Shown here piece by piece: positions 1-11,604 of a stretch of 48,445 nucleotides of DNA; the stretch's first letter is position 1; every line of letters begins with the position of its first letter. Under the pieces are notes generated by a model. The model did not search any database. It worked only from the letters and a program-made list of their open reading frames with translations, and was not told the DNA's origin. The position numbers and the translations under genes are program-made. This stretch comes from Condylostoma magnum (lineage: Eukaryota; Ciliophora; Heterotrichea; Heterotrichida; Condylostomatidae), in the NCBI GenBank assembly GCA_920105805.1, contig CAKKTI010000120.1, positions 3,214 through 51,658 of the forward strand. The letters run 5' to 3'.

Positions 1-3000
1 TCTGGAATAATTTAAGAGAGTTATCCTGGCTCAAGAGGATATTCAAGAGTTTCTTAATTTGTGCCAATCATTATCTACTTTATGTCTTATAATATAGTAA
101 CTACCTTGTAAATCAAATCTTAATTAATCTAGGAGTTAATCTCTTGTAATTAAATCTCTAATCATTTATACCTATCCATTGATACAAACTCCTTTTGAAT
201 TCCCATTTAATAGAAAGATTCTCTAGTTCTAATAATTTTCACTTGTAAAAACGGAGTCATATCTTATTAGTTCAGAATAAAAGGACTGATAATTACAGGA
301 AATAGCCCTTCATTTTGCATGTTATCTAATTATATCCTCATAATCCTTACAGTTAAATCTATAGTATTACTGCTACTAAAAGTTTATTTTTCCTGTATAT
401 TCTTAAATTTAACATTAACATCTCTTAGTCCAAAATAAAGCTACTCTGAAGGAAAATTGTCAATTAATGAAATTCCCAGCCCAGCTGCCTGCAACTTAAA
501 CTAGAATTATGACTATACAGCAGGCCTATTGTCCATTATACTAACCAGATCGAATATCTACCTCTTTTGCTACCTATCCTTAATAATAAGCATTCTAGTA
601 ACACCTTATACTTACACTGTTACCTAATAATCCCCTAAATCCGACATTTCCTTAATCTCTTCAATCCTATATCCCCTTGAGTGCCTCTCAGATTTTACTA
701 ATACCAGTTTATCCTCTGCCAGTAGATTATCAAAGGTCCAGGGGCATTTCACATTAGGTAGAATAAGTGACTTATTATCAGGACTTTGCTACACTTGCAA
801 AGTTTCTTAAGTATAATTGCAGATTACAAATTCCGGGTCTTTTGGTAGTAAAATGTTTATAAAAATAGTAGCTTCATCTTCGGAGTTTATCACTACTCTC
901 GAGAACAGTTTATGGTTGTTTAATCTCGAAGGTAAATACCAGTCTTCAAGCTATTATCCTCTTTTAAAAAGATTGACTAATGCCATTTTTCCCTTGCCTA
1001 GACTTTCATCTGAGATTTAAGATTCAGGAGGCTGATAACTGATTTAAAAGTCTTCATAATTTTCTATGTTAAAAGGAGAACTCCAAGTCTACTAAGTCGC
1101 TGATACTTGAATTGCTCTTAATGAATCTTGTTTTTCAAATTAATACACTATTTTATTCCCTGGTAAGATTTATTGTACAACATTAGATGTTTCCTTCCCT
1201 TAAAACTGTCGTATATAAATTGGATACTCGTGGTGATTGTGAATCATGAATCTGGGCAGTATGTAGATTATTTAGCTTCTTATAAAGGGATAAGGAGATT
1301 AGAGCAGTCTTATTCCCAATTCAACCTATGGAGGAATTTAATTATCACCTGATCTTTTAGCAGCTTTGTTATCTAGCTTAATTGTACCCGATATACCTAT
1401 TGTTGCTATATTGAAGTCATTTGACCAGGCTGAAGGTACTCCAAAATCTTCACCTGATAATCGAATTTTTAGCTTCTATTTGGAGTTTTTGAAGAATCCT
1501 ATTTCTTATGGATTTATACGGAGTTAGGTTGTCTCACCACAGTCTATAGAGTAATTTGTCTTGTTGCAAATTAAAAAGTTAAAGTAAATATACAGGGATT
1601 TACTGAATTTCGTGTTGTTCTTTGCTTTAGATGATTAGATTCTGTTCTATAGGTTATAATCACTACCATGGAGAAACAGATTTCTCTATTTCTCTACTGT
1701 AATTCTACTAGCTGGGTAATCTCCATCTACATCAATGTAAGTAAAATCTTCTATAATAGCTTCGGATATTGACGTAATTGTTCTGTTTTAATCCAAAAGA
1801 CACTGATATCTGTAAGTTATAGGTTAAATAGGATTTATTTAGTAATAATTCAAGGATTAAGCAGGTGAAAGTTATAGCATTGTATTGAAATCAGAGTCCA
1901 GTACATTCATAGGACAAGGTGTCAGATTTTTAAACTCAAAAGGAGGATTGAACTATATAACACATTGCTTTACCTTGCTTGGTGTCTTATAAGTAAATTA
2001 TTCAATAACTATAAAGTAATTCTATTCAACCTCTACAAACTAATTCGCGTTAATATTAGCCAACCCTTAATACTATAATATCTAAATGCTACTTGCCTAA
2101 ATGCTTCAATCAATCGGTAAATTAAAAGTGCTATTAGGAAGAATAACCATTTAATCATTCCCAAGCTTTATACGAAGCTCAATATCTGTGTTATTAATCA
2201 ACAAATACGCAGTTTGGATATTTATATTTTTGTAGTTTTCCTATTGATTTATACTGAGAATACATGGAATACTCTAAGTTTTATTTTTCAATAAAAACCC
2301 AAAATTAGCATTGTCTTCAATAACCAATCCTTTTACAGTCCAAAATGCATCAACCATCAGTTCAATTGAAGCAGGAGCCTAAAACTAGCTTTATAGCCCA
2401 GAATTTTTATAATTAGGTATTTCTGACGAGTACACCTAATCAATAAATTTGCTATCAAGGATTTCATCTTATTTGTCCTGTAATTCCCAAACTTAGTCAT
2501 GTTTGCAGGCATCTAATTAAAATCTTATGGGAGTCCCCAAGTTATTTTAAATTCTATAGAAAAACTAGTTGTATTTCAATGCAGATCGTTTATCTTTAGC
2601 AAATTTACTCACCTTTCCTTATTCCTTTTGCATTTCATCCTAAATTAACTTAACCTTTTGTAGTAGAAAAGCTGTTGTTGATAGAAAACTGTAGGAAATG
2701 TTTAGATTAAGAATATCTTTGGATTCTAGTCTTACTAATAAAGGTAAGTTGTCCTATTTCCCAGCAATTCTGAAATTCCAAAGCTCAATTAGAGGTTCCC
2801 AACAGTCTTTCTCTATATTTCTGTAATTACTTTCAATTTTTGTACTAAAATCAAAGCTGATATTGCTTCCTAATTAAGCTGCAACTGCTAAACTTCCCAG
2901 TTAAACAAATAATAAAGATTAAATCTAGCCCTTGCTATCATCTATTACTGTAATTTCAAATGCATCACTCGCAACTCCGATTTTCATTGAATTTTGTATT

Positions 3001-6000
3001 TAAACTTCGTCTTTTTAAACCTTTTCGTTATCTTTAGGCAGCATTTTTGCAATTTCCAACCAATTTTAACTTAATTGCATGGCAAAGCGTAGATCCTTGA
3101 AACTTAAAGCGACAGCTATGCGTTCTAGATTGATTTCTATAGATTACATCATTTCTTGCTGCTAATTCTTAGTACATTGATAAATAAAGAATAGATTGCT
3201 AGGGTTCAGTACATCAATATATCTACCTTCCGGTGAGTGAACTTTTCCTTTATATAAGTAGCCAATAACTATAGATAAATCAAATAATTCCAGATTTGCT
3301 TCATCATCACAAAACAAGTAATCAGTGTTAATAAAGTTATCCTCTATGTCGTAATTTCATTTAAATTAAGAGGATGATATGTAATTTAAGTTTATTTTTA
3401 ACTGAGAGCTTAGAATTTTAGCCTTTTTGTTACTCTCGTCTATTGGTAACCAAACTTCAAAGTTATTAAGGTTTATTGAAAAGCGTCTATTGATTTTGAT
3501 TAAAGTTGATTTTGCTAGTGGTCCAGGCTGTTAAACAGCTTTTATTTCTTTAGATTTATTATGAATGTTTAGTTATGAAACTCGCATATTAACATACTGC
3601 AATAATTCGTAGATTAAACTGGGTGTGATTATCAGTCTCATATCATTAATTACTAGAAACGCTTCTATTGCATCTTTTTATGGCCTGATTCTAATTTTCC
3701 CCTTTATAAGACTGGAGTCTTCTTATGCATCATAGAACTCATGATCTGATACATGCAAGAATTAACTAGGACAGTAGAATATTTTATTAAAGCATGAGTT
3801 TTGCCTATGATTATACACTGTTATTTAATCAACGCTGTAATCTATATCAATGTTTTTGTTAGAATGGATTTTCATATTAGAACTCATAGAAACTACCTCT
3901 ATAGATACTAATTACTGCTAGTCTTCACAAAGTGTTAAGTTAATTTTTTCAATTCCTACTATTATTAGCGTCGATATCACCTTTTAGATAGTTATATAAT
4001 TATTAGCATCAGTTACTACAACTTCTTATTAGTTTTACTGTATTTTAGGCTTTATATCATCCTACTTAGCCGCTTCAATCATTTACTCTTATAGCATGTT
4101 AAAGTGATCGTTTAGCTATAGTAGATAAGACAGTTAGTCTCCAGATAGTTCCATGTTTAGTGTACCTAACAACACAGACAGTATAATCTAAGGTGAGTTT
4201 TGATTAGATGTTATGCAATTATCAAGCAAAAACTATATTTCAACAGGACTTATAATATCTACCAAAAACCCATCTTGCCATAAGTCAGGTGAGTCCATTT
4301 ATTAGATAGCTCCTACATGTGCAGGTGATAAAATTGCTTAGTATCTGTCATACACTGCTCCATCAATATTAGCTTAACTATTTTATATAGAAATTGTACC
4401 AAAATCAATGACTAATGTTGGACTTTCGAGAGATTTGGAGTTTAAAGGAATCAGTATTTAAGGAGCTGCCAGATTAGCATCTATCTTTATTGATTTTTTG
4501 AATCCTTATTACACCAGTTGAGCAGCATAGTCCTACCCCTGCTTTATATACTGTTAAGTCAACTCGCTTGCAGCTGACCAGTACTAACTTAAATCTGCTT
4601 TGGTATTAACTGCTTGCATAAAGGTGGAAATTACTTCAAAAATAGACTCTGGAAGGAACACCAGTCTAGCAAATTCGCTTTTCATTGTGATTTAAGTTTC
4701 TACTAAATCGTCATATTCGAAATTGATAAATCCTAAATTGGCTAAGTATGGAAAGGCATCTGATTCAAATTTAATGTTATTAATTCGACTGCTGGATGAA
4801 AATACCTTTAGATAAACTGACTCAGGTCTTTTGAAGAATGTTATTTCTAAATCTTTTAAATTTGATTCTACTAGAATATCTTATCCATTAGAAATTGTAA
4901 GCTTGCTTGACTCTAATTAAAGAGAAAAGCTGATTTGTACATATTCTACTGGAAGATTATCTTATTGTACTTGTATGTCTTCTATAAAGCTATCTAGATC
5001 ACTGGCAAACTAGTTCTTCTACTCTATTATATTATTTAGTTCTTCTTGTAGCTTTTTTACATTACTGTCTCGTTCTTTCTGTTCCTTTTGCTCTTGTTCT
5101 GTGTTTTTAGATTTAAAAAATCCAGTGAATCTTGAAGTAATGCTTTAGGCTGGTTTTTATTTAGCTTAGTCTATTTCTTCCTGTTTAATTCTCTGCATAC
5201 GAATGTACTCGATTTCTTTACTTATTCCTCCACGCTACTTTATGCAGTCTTATGTAAAATAAGTATTTTCTATACTACTTAATTATTTCCTTAACTTGTT
5301 TCTTTATTGAGTATTTTCTTTTGGAGTTAGTCTAAATTACTTATACAGATCTCTATAATAATTAGCTTATTTTACATCAAAGTGTTGTTCATTAGCTTGT
5401 CTTTATACTCCTGTTTAGAATACTGAGTACTTTGATATAAAATCTAGTAGGTTTATTATGTATGTAGCCATTGGTGCTTCAAAGTTTAAATGTATATCAG
5501 GATTTATAAGCTATGAATGTACAATTGGCTATGCTAAATCTTATTTGTTTTTATTAATAACCGTTTTAAGAGTGAATGTTGTAGGACTCAATATATAATT
5601 ATGATTTAATTATCCTTAAAACTCCTTTTAAGCAATTTGTTGTAGTTGTTCTTAGTTTTGTATATTACTACTTGCATTTTCTCCGTAATCAAAGAATAAT
5701 CTTAGACCTCCAATCATGGCTAGCTTGTATCCTATAGGAGAGTCTATAATAAACTCCTCCTTTCAAGAACCATTACAAGTAACCGCTTTGACTGCTTTAA
5801 TGCCCAAGCCAATAACAAAGGTTTTCCCAGATGACATAGAATCGCTAAATCTTATATAAATTTGCTTTATATTAATCTGTAAATTATCTACTATTTTCTG
5901 CACTAGTTTCTCCATATACCCCGGACTTGTATTTATAGCGATTTCTTCGGAATTCAAAGCTTCAAATCTTTCTATAGCAGATTACTTACTTTAGTAATAG

Positions 6001-6311
6001 TTTTCAAGCTCAATATTATCATCCCAGCTATCATAAGGCTTTGAAACCAAGTCTATATATACCTGTTCTATATTGACTACTAAAGGACTGCTTGTAAGAG
6101 AAGTCCAGGGAATTTTCAGACGTATTTTGCCTACCGTTCCAAAATTCATGAGAAAGGGTAAGCCAAGTTTTCCTATAAAGCTAGTTTTGACTTATAAGTT
6201 ATTTAATTCAACCTCTCCACTGAAAACGGAAAGCTTAAGCTGCTTTGCATCTAAATTTTCTATGAATTCTCCTAAGACATTGTTAAGAACATTTGCTACT
6301 GCTCCGTTCAT
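1..6311 (-). CDS. VPS13: VPS13 (chorein) lipid-transfer protein, C-terminus off window
   Basis: Bridge-like lipid-transfer protein of membrane contact sites. One frame runs from the ATG at 6309-6311 to the window edge, about 2100 residues, with TAA/TAG read as Gln and TGA as Trp. The N-terminus is a clear chorein motif: a start of the form [16 protein letters not shown], then [19 protein letters not shown], a [17 protein letters not shown] segment and the tract [12 protein letters not shown] charged Glu/Lys coiled stretch near residues 390-430 is usual in the family. Around residues 1560-1700 a [18 protein letters not shown] stretch resembles the start of the SHR-BD/VPS13 adaptor-binding region, followed near 1853 by VKCPWTFDN. 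Family members are about 3000 residues, so roughly a third (C-terminal ATG2-C and PH regions) should lie to the left. No intron or frame change is needed over 6.3 kb. It is divergent from glutathione reductase, with 51 nt between start codons. Family call is firm; the paralogue (A/C/D) is not resolved. Confidence 0.93.
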
Positions 6312-6362
6312 TTTTTATAATCTAATAATTATTCCAAATATACAAGTTTCCCAGTGTATAAA
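6312..6362. promoter_or_regulatory. 51-nt bidirectional intergenic spacer
   Basis: This is the whole space between the VPS13 and glutathione reductase start codons. Each ATG is abutted by an A-rich TATAAA-like stretch: gattataaaaa before the VPS13 ATG (minus strand) and gtgtataaa before the reductase ATG. It must hold both 5' ends and any promoter, unless transcription starts inside the neighbouring gene. Promoter function is inferred from position only. Confidence 0.5.
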
Positions 6363-7703
6363 ATGGTAGAAAAGTTTGATTATATTGTAATAGGAGGAGG
6401 TAGTGGAGGCCTTGCAACTGCTAGACGAGCTGCGTTATATAACTAAAAGGTGTTGCTGGTAGAGAAGACGCATCTAGGGGGTACTTGTGTAAATGTAGGA
6501 TGTGTACCCAAAAAAATGATGTGATATGGGGCAAATATAGTAGATGAAATACACATGGCTTCTCAATACGGAATAAATGTATAAGGATTTAGTCTAAATT
6601 ACCAAGATTTAAAGTTTAGGAGAGATAGGCATATAAACGGTCTAAATAGAGCATATATATAGCATTTATAGAACGAAAGAGTGCATTTTATCTGAGGAGA
6701 GGCTAGATTTGTAGATTAGTATACTATTTAAGTAGGGGAGTAGCGATATGAAGGCAGATACATCACAATTGCATCAGGCTCTAAGCCAAAGGAATTGTAA
6801 GTAAAAGGGGGACATCTAGCCAGGGACTCTGATTATTTTTTCCATATGGATGAATTGCCTTAATCTGTCCTTATAGTAGGAAGTGGATACATAGCGGTTG
6901 AGCTTGCTGGAATTTTAAACATGTTTGGGACTAAAGTGACTCTGATTTCCAAGTACCCTACAATTCTTCCTAATTTTGACTGGGAAATTGCCTAGTAGCT
7001 ACAATAAATATACCAAGACATGGGGATAGAGATACTATTTGGCGCATAGATTCTAGAAATAGAGCAAGTTAATGATTCTTTTGTATCAACTATCCAAAGC
7101 TGTCGCTATCAAAAACTAAGAACAGATATAGTGTTTTCTGTTATAGGAAGAGAAGGCAATTATGAAAGTCTTTAACTACAACGAATAGGTATAACAACTT
7201 ATAATAACTTTATATAGACAAATGATAATGATTAGACATCCCAGCCACACATATTCGCAATAGGAGACATTACTGGCAAAAATCTATTAACACCCGTTGC
7301 AATCCAACAAGGCAGAAAGCTTTCAGAGCGTCTTTTCAACTAAAAACAGGAGTAAATGCAATACCAATTCATCCCGACAGTAGTTTTCACCCACCCTCCC
7401 ATATGCGCTATTGGTTATAGTGAAGACTAAGCCAGGGCCTTGTTCCAAGGCCGTATAAGAGTGTATAAAACACGCTTTAACTCTCTATACTACGGGGTAT
7501 CAGATGTAAAGCAAAGATCTCTTATAAAACTAATATGCATAGACGACGATGAAAGAATTATAGGCTTGCACGGCATTGGAAGAGGAATGGATGAAATAGT
7601 ACAAGGATTCGCTGTTGCAATGGTAATGGGGGCCACTAGATAAGATTTTCATAATACAGTGCCAGTACATCCAACTACTGCTGAGGATTTTGTTCTACTT
7701 TAG
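6363..7703 (+). CDS. GSR: Glutathione reductase (flavin disulfide reductase)
   Basis: Reduces glutathione disulfide with NAD(P)H. 446 aa, the normal length. The FAD motif IGGGSGGLATA lies at residues 10-20, the redox disulfide C42-x4-C47 in GGTCVNVGCVPKK, the NAD(P)H motif GSGYIAVELAG near 176, the FAD-binding AIGDIT near 300, and the dimer-interface catalytic tail HPTTAE near 437. Trp54, conserved in bacterial and human enzymes, is encoded by TGA (6522-6524), key evidence for the code. The two arginines that bind the NADPH 2'-phosphate in E. coli GR (198 and 204) align here with Lys and Pro, so cofactor preference could be altered. The frame meets TAG TAA TAA at 7701-7709, where homologues end, so TAG must act as a stop here or the protein has a 300-residue extension. 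Thioredoxin and trypanothione reductases are less likely: no selenocysteine tail, and the CVNVGC form fits GR best. Confidence 0.94.
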
Positions 7704-7712
7704 TAATAATTA

Positions 7713-8636
7713 ATGAAAAGGGGAAAAAGATCATAAAGACATAATTTTTTGAAAGAAGGAAACAAAAGGTGAAGAATAATCAAAAAGATTATAAATGATC
7801 CTAATAAACCTCTGGCAAAGAATTCTAGTTTAAGGAATTTCATACATTTTTCATAGAGAAGAGTAAGTGAAGTGCATTGTGGGAGTAAGTTGCTAGAGGC
7901 GGTTAAGAGATACAGCATTGCTCCAGATGATGAGGAAAATTAACTCGATTTCAAGGCTTACAGCGAGGGTTAGAATATAAGTGAAGGAATGAGGAAATAC
8001 TTCTCATGCAATACGTTTAATGAAAGGCTTGAAATTATGAAACATTAGTAGTTAAAGGATTACTTCAAGGAAAAGTATGGGTTAATTGAGAAGAGGATGA
8101 ATAATCCTGTTTTATAGGCTAAAAGTGTAGTTAATAGGTAATTAAGATAATAAACGTTGGTTTAGAGATTTAATAGTAAACTGTATTAGGGGTAGAATTC
8201 ATTAAAGCATGTGTTTCCGTGGGAGAAGGATATTTATTAAATTGATTTGCATATTTAAGACTAGTTAGATACTGAAATTATGAATACGAAGCTTAGAAGT
8301 GAAGAGTAGTAAAAATAGAGGGAAAAGGTTACTTAAATGTTCAGTGATTGTAAAAGATAATAGACTTTTATTGACCCAAGATTCAAGAAAATGAAGAAAT
8401 ACATTAGGGTTACTTATGAATCAGATAATGATTAAAGCTCACTTCCTAAAATAGATGAAGGTAAGGGCTTGAATCAAAACTAATCTACTGTAAAATTCTC
8501 TAAATCTGGGAATAAACTGCTTTTAGATTTTTATTAGACTTAAAAGGCAGTTCCATAAATTAAAAATATCGTTAGTAGAGCTGTCAATTCTAAAAAACTG
8601 TACAAGCTATCCGATTAGTTTAACTTTTATCAATAA
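7713..8636 (+). CDS. Hypothetical Lys/Gln-rich protein directly behind glutathione reductase
   Basis: About 307 aa if it starts at the ATG at 7713 and ends at TAA 8634-8636 (a further TAA follows at 8643). It begins MKRGKRSQRHNFLKEGNKRQ and is charged, mostly helical in character, with no membrane segment or motif I recognise. Residues DPRFKKMKKYIRVTYESD lie in the middle. The ATG is in the same frame as the reductase and only 9 nt beyond its TAG, with no true stop between other than TAG TAA TAA, so it could also be a C-terminal extension of that enzyme. Against this, reductases end precisely there and the composition changes abruptly from globular to very basic. Its end is convergent with the K+ channel gene, 37 nt away. 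Function unknown. Confidence 0.6.
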
Positions 8637-8673
8637 GGAAAATAATATTATTAAACTAGGGATCGGGTTTGTA

Positions 8674-10068
8674 TTAACTTGCTAAATTAATTTGCATCAA
8701 ATCATTTAGCATTGTGCCATGCGTGTCTCCTATTTCCATCACCTTTTTATAAGTATCTTATTAAAAATCTAGTAGTTGATCTAAACGTTTTCCAATGTAA
8801 GTAATATTCATAAATTCACCTTTAATTTCAGACGTATAGCTTATTAGCTTTTGCTCTATATTTACTATTATCTCCTTTTGAGAAAGATACCTGCTCTCTC
8901 TCTTTTTATATATTTTTCTGAAACGATAAATCTTCCTTTATATATTCTTAGTACATTTTATAATACTTCTAATTGTGTCCTTGTTCACCTTTTTCTACTT
9001 TAACAAAAATACTTATTTTATTATATTAGCTGCTCTAACTTTGATTTTTTGTTATAGGTTATTATTTCTTATAGACTAATATGCCTTTGATTCTTCAACT
9101 GAGAACAATACAAAATTATTAAGAGCCACTATGAAGATAGACACTACTACTAAGCTTATGATAGAAATCACAATCATAATCAGCCTTCCAGTATGTGTTA
9201 TAGGGTAAGCATCTCCGTATCCAGTGGTAGTCATAGTAACTACTGTCATTCAGCATGTATTTGTCATATAGTTAGTAGATATACTAGGCTCTAGCCCATC
9301 TACCTGAACTCTTTCCACCTTGAAAGTAATGTAACCTCCAATTATTACTATAAAAACTATAGCAAAAAACATTATAAAGAGAGGTTAAAACTTAAAATCA
9401 GCTTTTATAGCAAAACTTATTGTAGGTTTTCCATATTTTTAATCATGTCGAAAAGCTTCTGGTGTCAATCAAAAAGAAAAGTGTTTATAGAGTTTTAGTA
9501 TAAGGAAAAGTCTTATAACAATAACTGTTGAGAATATACCATCGACAGAGTATGTATAGAAGCCCTCAAGCATCTCTCCTGTGAAATAATAGTCAACGAA
9601 AGGAGGACAGAAGAGTATTACAAGGCTTTATTCCAAAATCATTAATTTTCATAGATTTGTATCCTGGAATTAAAGGGTTTGTTTTATCTATTATCTATGC
9701 TTTTGTACTAAATACTCATACCAGAAATGCCTTCATATCAAAATGATCAAAACACCCGTAATAATTATATTTGTACTTTTGAGTAAGTTAATTTGGAAGT
9801 TGCTTTAATTACCATTACTGTAAAAGTCTTCAGATTCTCAAATAGTTATTGCAATTGACGCACCAGCAAATAAGGCAGCTCAAAGGTCGTATATCATTTG
9901 ATATTTTAACAGAATTTCAACATTAGCATTCTAAAACTTTTCCGACAATGAGAATGCGTGGTACTTTTTATTGGGATAATAAGACTACAGCTAATCCTTA
10001 AAAAATTCTACCTATGGAGTTGAATTACTAGACAAGTCATTATTATAATCAACAATTTTATTTTCCAT
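8674..10068 (-). CDS. SK-like potassium channel
   Basis: 464 aa, six-TM potassium channel for the plasma or ciliary membrane. The selectivity filter is TTTGYGD at about residues 280-286, preceded by the pore helix MTNTCWMTVVTM and followed by an S6 helix (IMIVISIISLVVVSIFIVAL). Hydrophobic S1-S5 segments occupy roughly residues 60-240. The stretch after S6 (NNLQQKIKVRAANIIKQVFL) resembles the calmodulin-binding start of animal SK channels ([20 protein letters not shown]), so Ca2+/calmodulin gating is likely by analogy, not shown. S4 lacks the regular R-x-x-R ladder of voltage-gated channels. A basic C-terminal coil with YRFRKIYKKRE follows. The stop is taken as TAA 8674-8676. It is divergent from the F-box gene (48 nt). 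Confidence 0.85.
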
Positions 10069-10116
10069 CTTTTATATTCCTAACACATACCAAAATTTCC
10101 ATAGTTTATAATAAAA
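10069..10116. promoter_or_regulatory. 48-nt bidirectional spacer with TATA-like tracts at both starts
   Basis: Lies between the K+ channel start (10068, minus) and the F-box gene start (10117, plus). The sequence is AT-rich, with gaatataaaag against the channel ATG and tttataataaaa against the F-box ATG. Its role as a shared promoter is inferred from position and from the same pattern at other divergent pairs in this window. Confidence 0.45.
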
Positions 10117-11599
10117 ATGAGTCTACATGCAGTTCTGTCAATCGAATGAAACCCGATTGATACGTTCCATACTGAAGTAATGGAAACCCACAAAACCATG
10201 TGCATATCTCCAGCATGCCAGGTCCCAGACACTCTGTAGTATATAATCATATCCTACTTTGGCCAAGATCACAGCAATTCAAAACTAATCTACCACTCTG
10301 ACTGCTTCCACCCTAGTTTCACTTAATCAATTCCTAAATCATCCCGACTTGAGAAGCTAGAACACCTTAAATCCCTACTAGCCTAGGCTCGCACTAAGAC
10401 ACTTCCAACCTCTGCGAAAATTCCTAATAAGAACTACCGGTTTAACCAATAAGCCAAGAATATCAACGTATGAAGTAAAATCTGCAGGTATTTAGAAGCA
10501 GCTGAGATTCTACAGTTAAAACTACTATGCAAGGGAATGTACGACGTGATCTGGACTGATCTAGTATGGACAATTAAGTTAAGACAGGATTTTGATATTA
10601 ATTGTGATGTGGATCCATTGAAAGAGTATATAAGACAGTATAGAATCACATGCACATTTTGCAAGTCTTAAGGAAAAGTTTATAGAGATGTTTATAGGCA
10701 TGTGAGAATATGCTATCGTTGCTAGAATGATGCATCTCATTTAATAAATTTCAATACATTTGCTGAAGAGCTTATATATTAGGAATGGCTTTTAAATCTA
10801 TAGTATCCTTTGATTACTAAATCTGAAATCTAGCAGTTTTTGCTATTGAACAGACTGGTGTGATAGGATATTGAAGCTAATTTAATTACATATAAAATTG
10901 TACTCATCAATGCATTCTATTATTATGTTCTGCATAGGGCATAATGCAAAAATATAACTAATCAGGATCTAAAGGTCTATTATACGCTTTTTGACAATAT
11001 AAAGCAAAAGGTTTTAGAATCATCCTACAATCCTAGTTTAGTAGATTAGTTAGATTTTCTAGAATGAGAAATATGGGATTTTATTTATATATAACTGGTT
11101 TATTAGGTCTTGAGAGGTTATACTTTATAGTTTATCATGTACATAATTGATAGTATCTATGTTTCTTTATTTGAAGGAATTCATAGATTTTATAATATAG
11201 ATTTTTATTAAATTATAGTGACGGGTGTTAGATCGCTTTAGTGGAGTTTCTAAGTTAAAGGAGAATTCTATTTATAATAATCTATTTGTCTAATACAGGG
11301 TTTAATTATAACAATCTCATATGCTATGAAGTAAGAGTCATCAAGAATGTAAAGTATAACTCCATGTTAATTTTAAACCCAATATAGTTAATGTCTGTAA
11401 TACTAAAAGCTTTGGGAGAAAGTTGAGGGATTATATTGATGCTATTTTAAAGGAGCATAAGTCTTTAGAAGGCTAGGGAAAATATATATTGCTCTCACTA
11501 GTAATCGCAAAGATAGAGATATATTAATAGAATGATCAAGGAAACAGTAAATTAGTTGTAAAATATATACAAACATTTATTCTAGATTTCTATAGGTAA
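10117..11599 (+). CDS. F-box-like protein with PARP-type zinc finger; two candidate 17-nt introns
   Basis: Spliced length 482 aa. The N-terminus has a Cys/His set (CISPAC near 33-38 and YHSDCFHPSF near 66-75) resembling a PARP-type zinc finger. An F-box-like helix set follows near residues 120-155 (INVWSKICRYL, LKLLCKGMYDVIWTDLVW), then a second Cys cluster, CTFCKSQG ... RICYRCQND. The rest is helical and Tyr/Leu-rich. The F-box would imply a substrate adaptor for an SCF ubiquitin ligase; this is a family inference. Coding quality switches frame twice, at about 11225 and 11393, and each switch is resolved by a 17-nt GT..AG segment. Without splicing, the upstream frame stays open but its protein character deteriorates. 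The stop is TAA 11597-11599, only 5 nt from the stop of the convergent kinase gene. Confidence 0.6.
11225..11241 (+). other. Candidate 17-nt intron 1 of the F-box gene
   Basis: GTGTTAGATCGCTTTAG. Removal joins frame 1 to frame 3 with a GTG codon across the junction (…DFYQIIV-T-V-EFLSQRR…). A 14-nt alternative starting at 11218 also restores the frame but is shorter. Preference for 17 nt rests on the identical size of the second candidate. Confidence 0.45.
11393..11409 (+). other. Candidate 17-nt intron 2 of the F-box gene
   Basis: GTCTGTAATACTAAAAG. Removal moves the reading from …SMLILNPIQL to IFGRKLRDYIDAILKEH. A 23-nt alternative starting at 11387 uses the same 3' AG. Internal TACTAA could serve as a branch-like element. 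Confidence 0.45.
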
Positions 11600-11604
11600 A
11601 ATAA

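Noticed and set aside
8860-8960. A frameshift in the C-terminal part of the K+ channel
   Set aside because: Recounting the run of GA repeats showed the frame is continuous through KKRESRYLSQKE.
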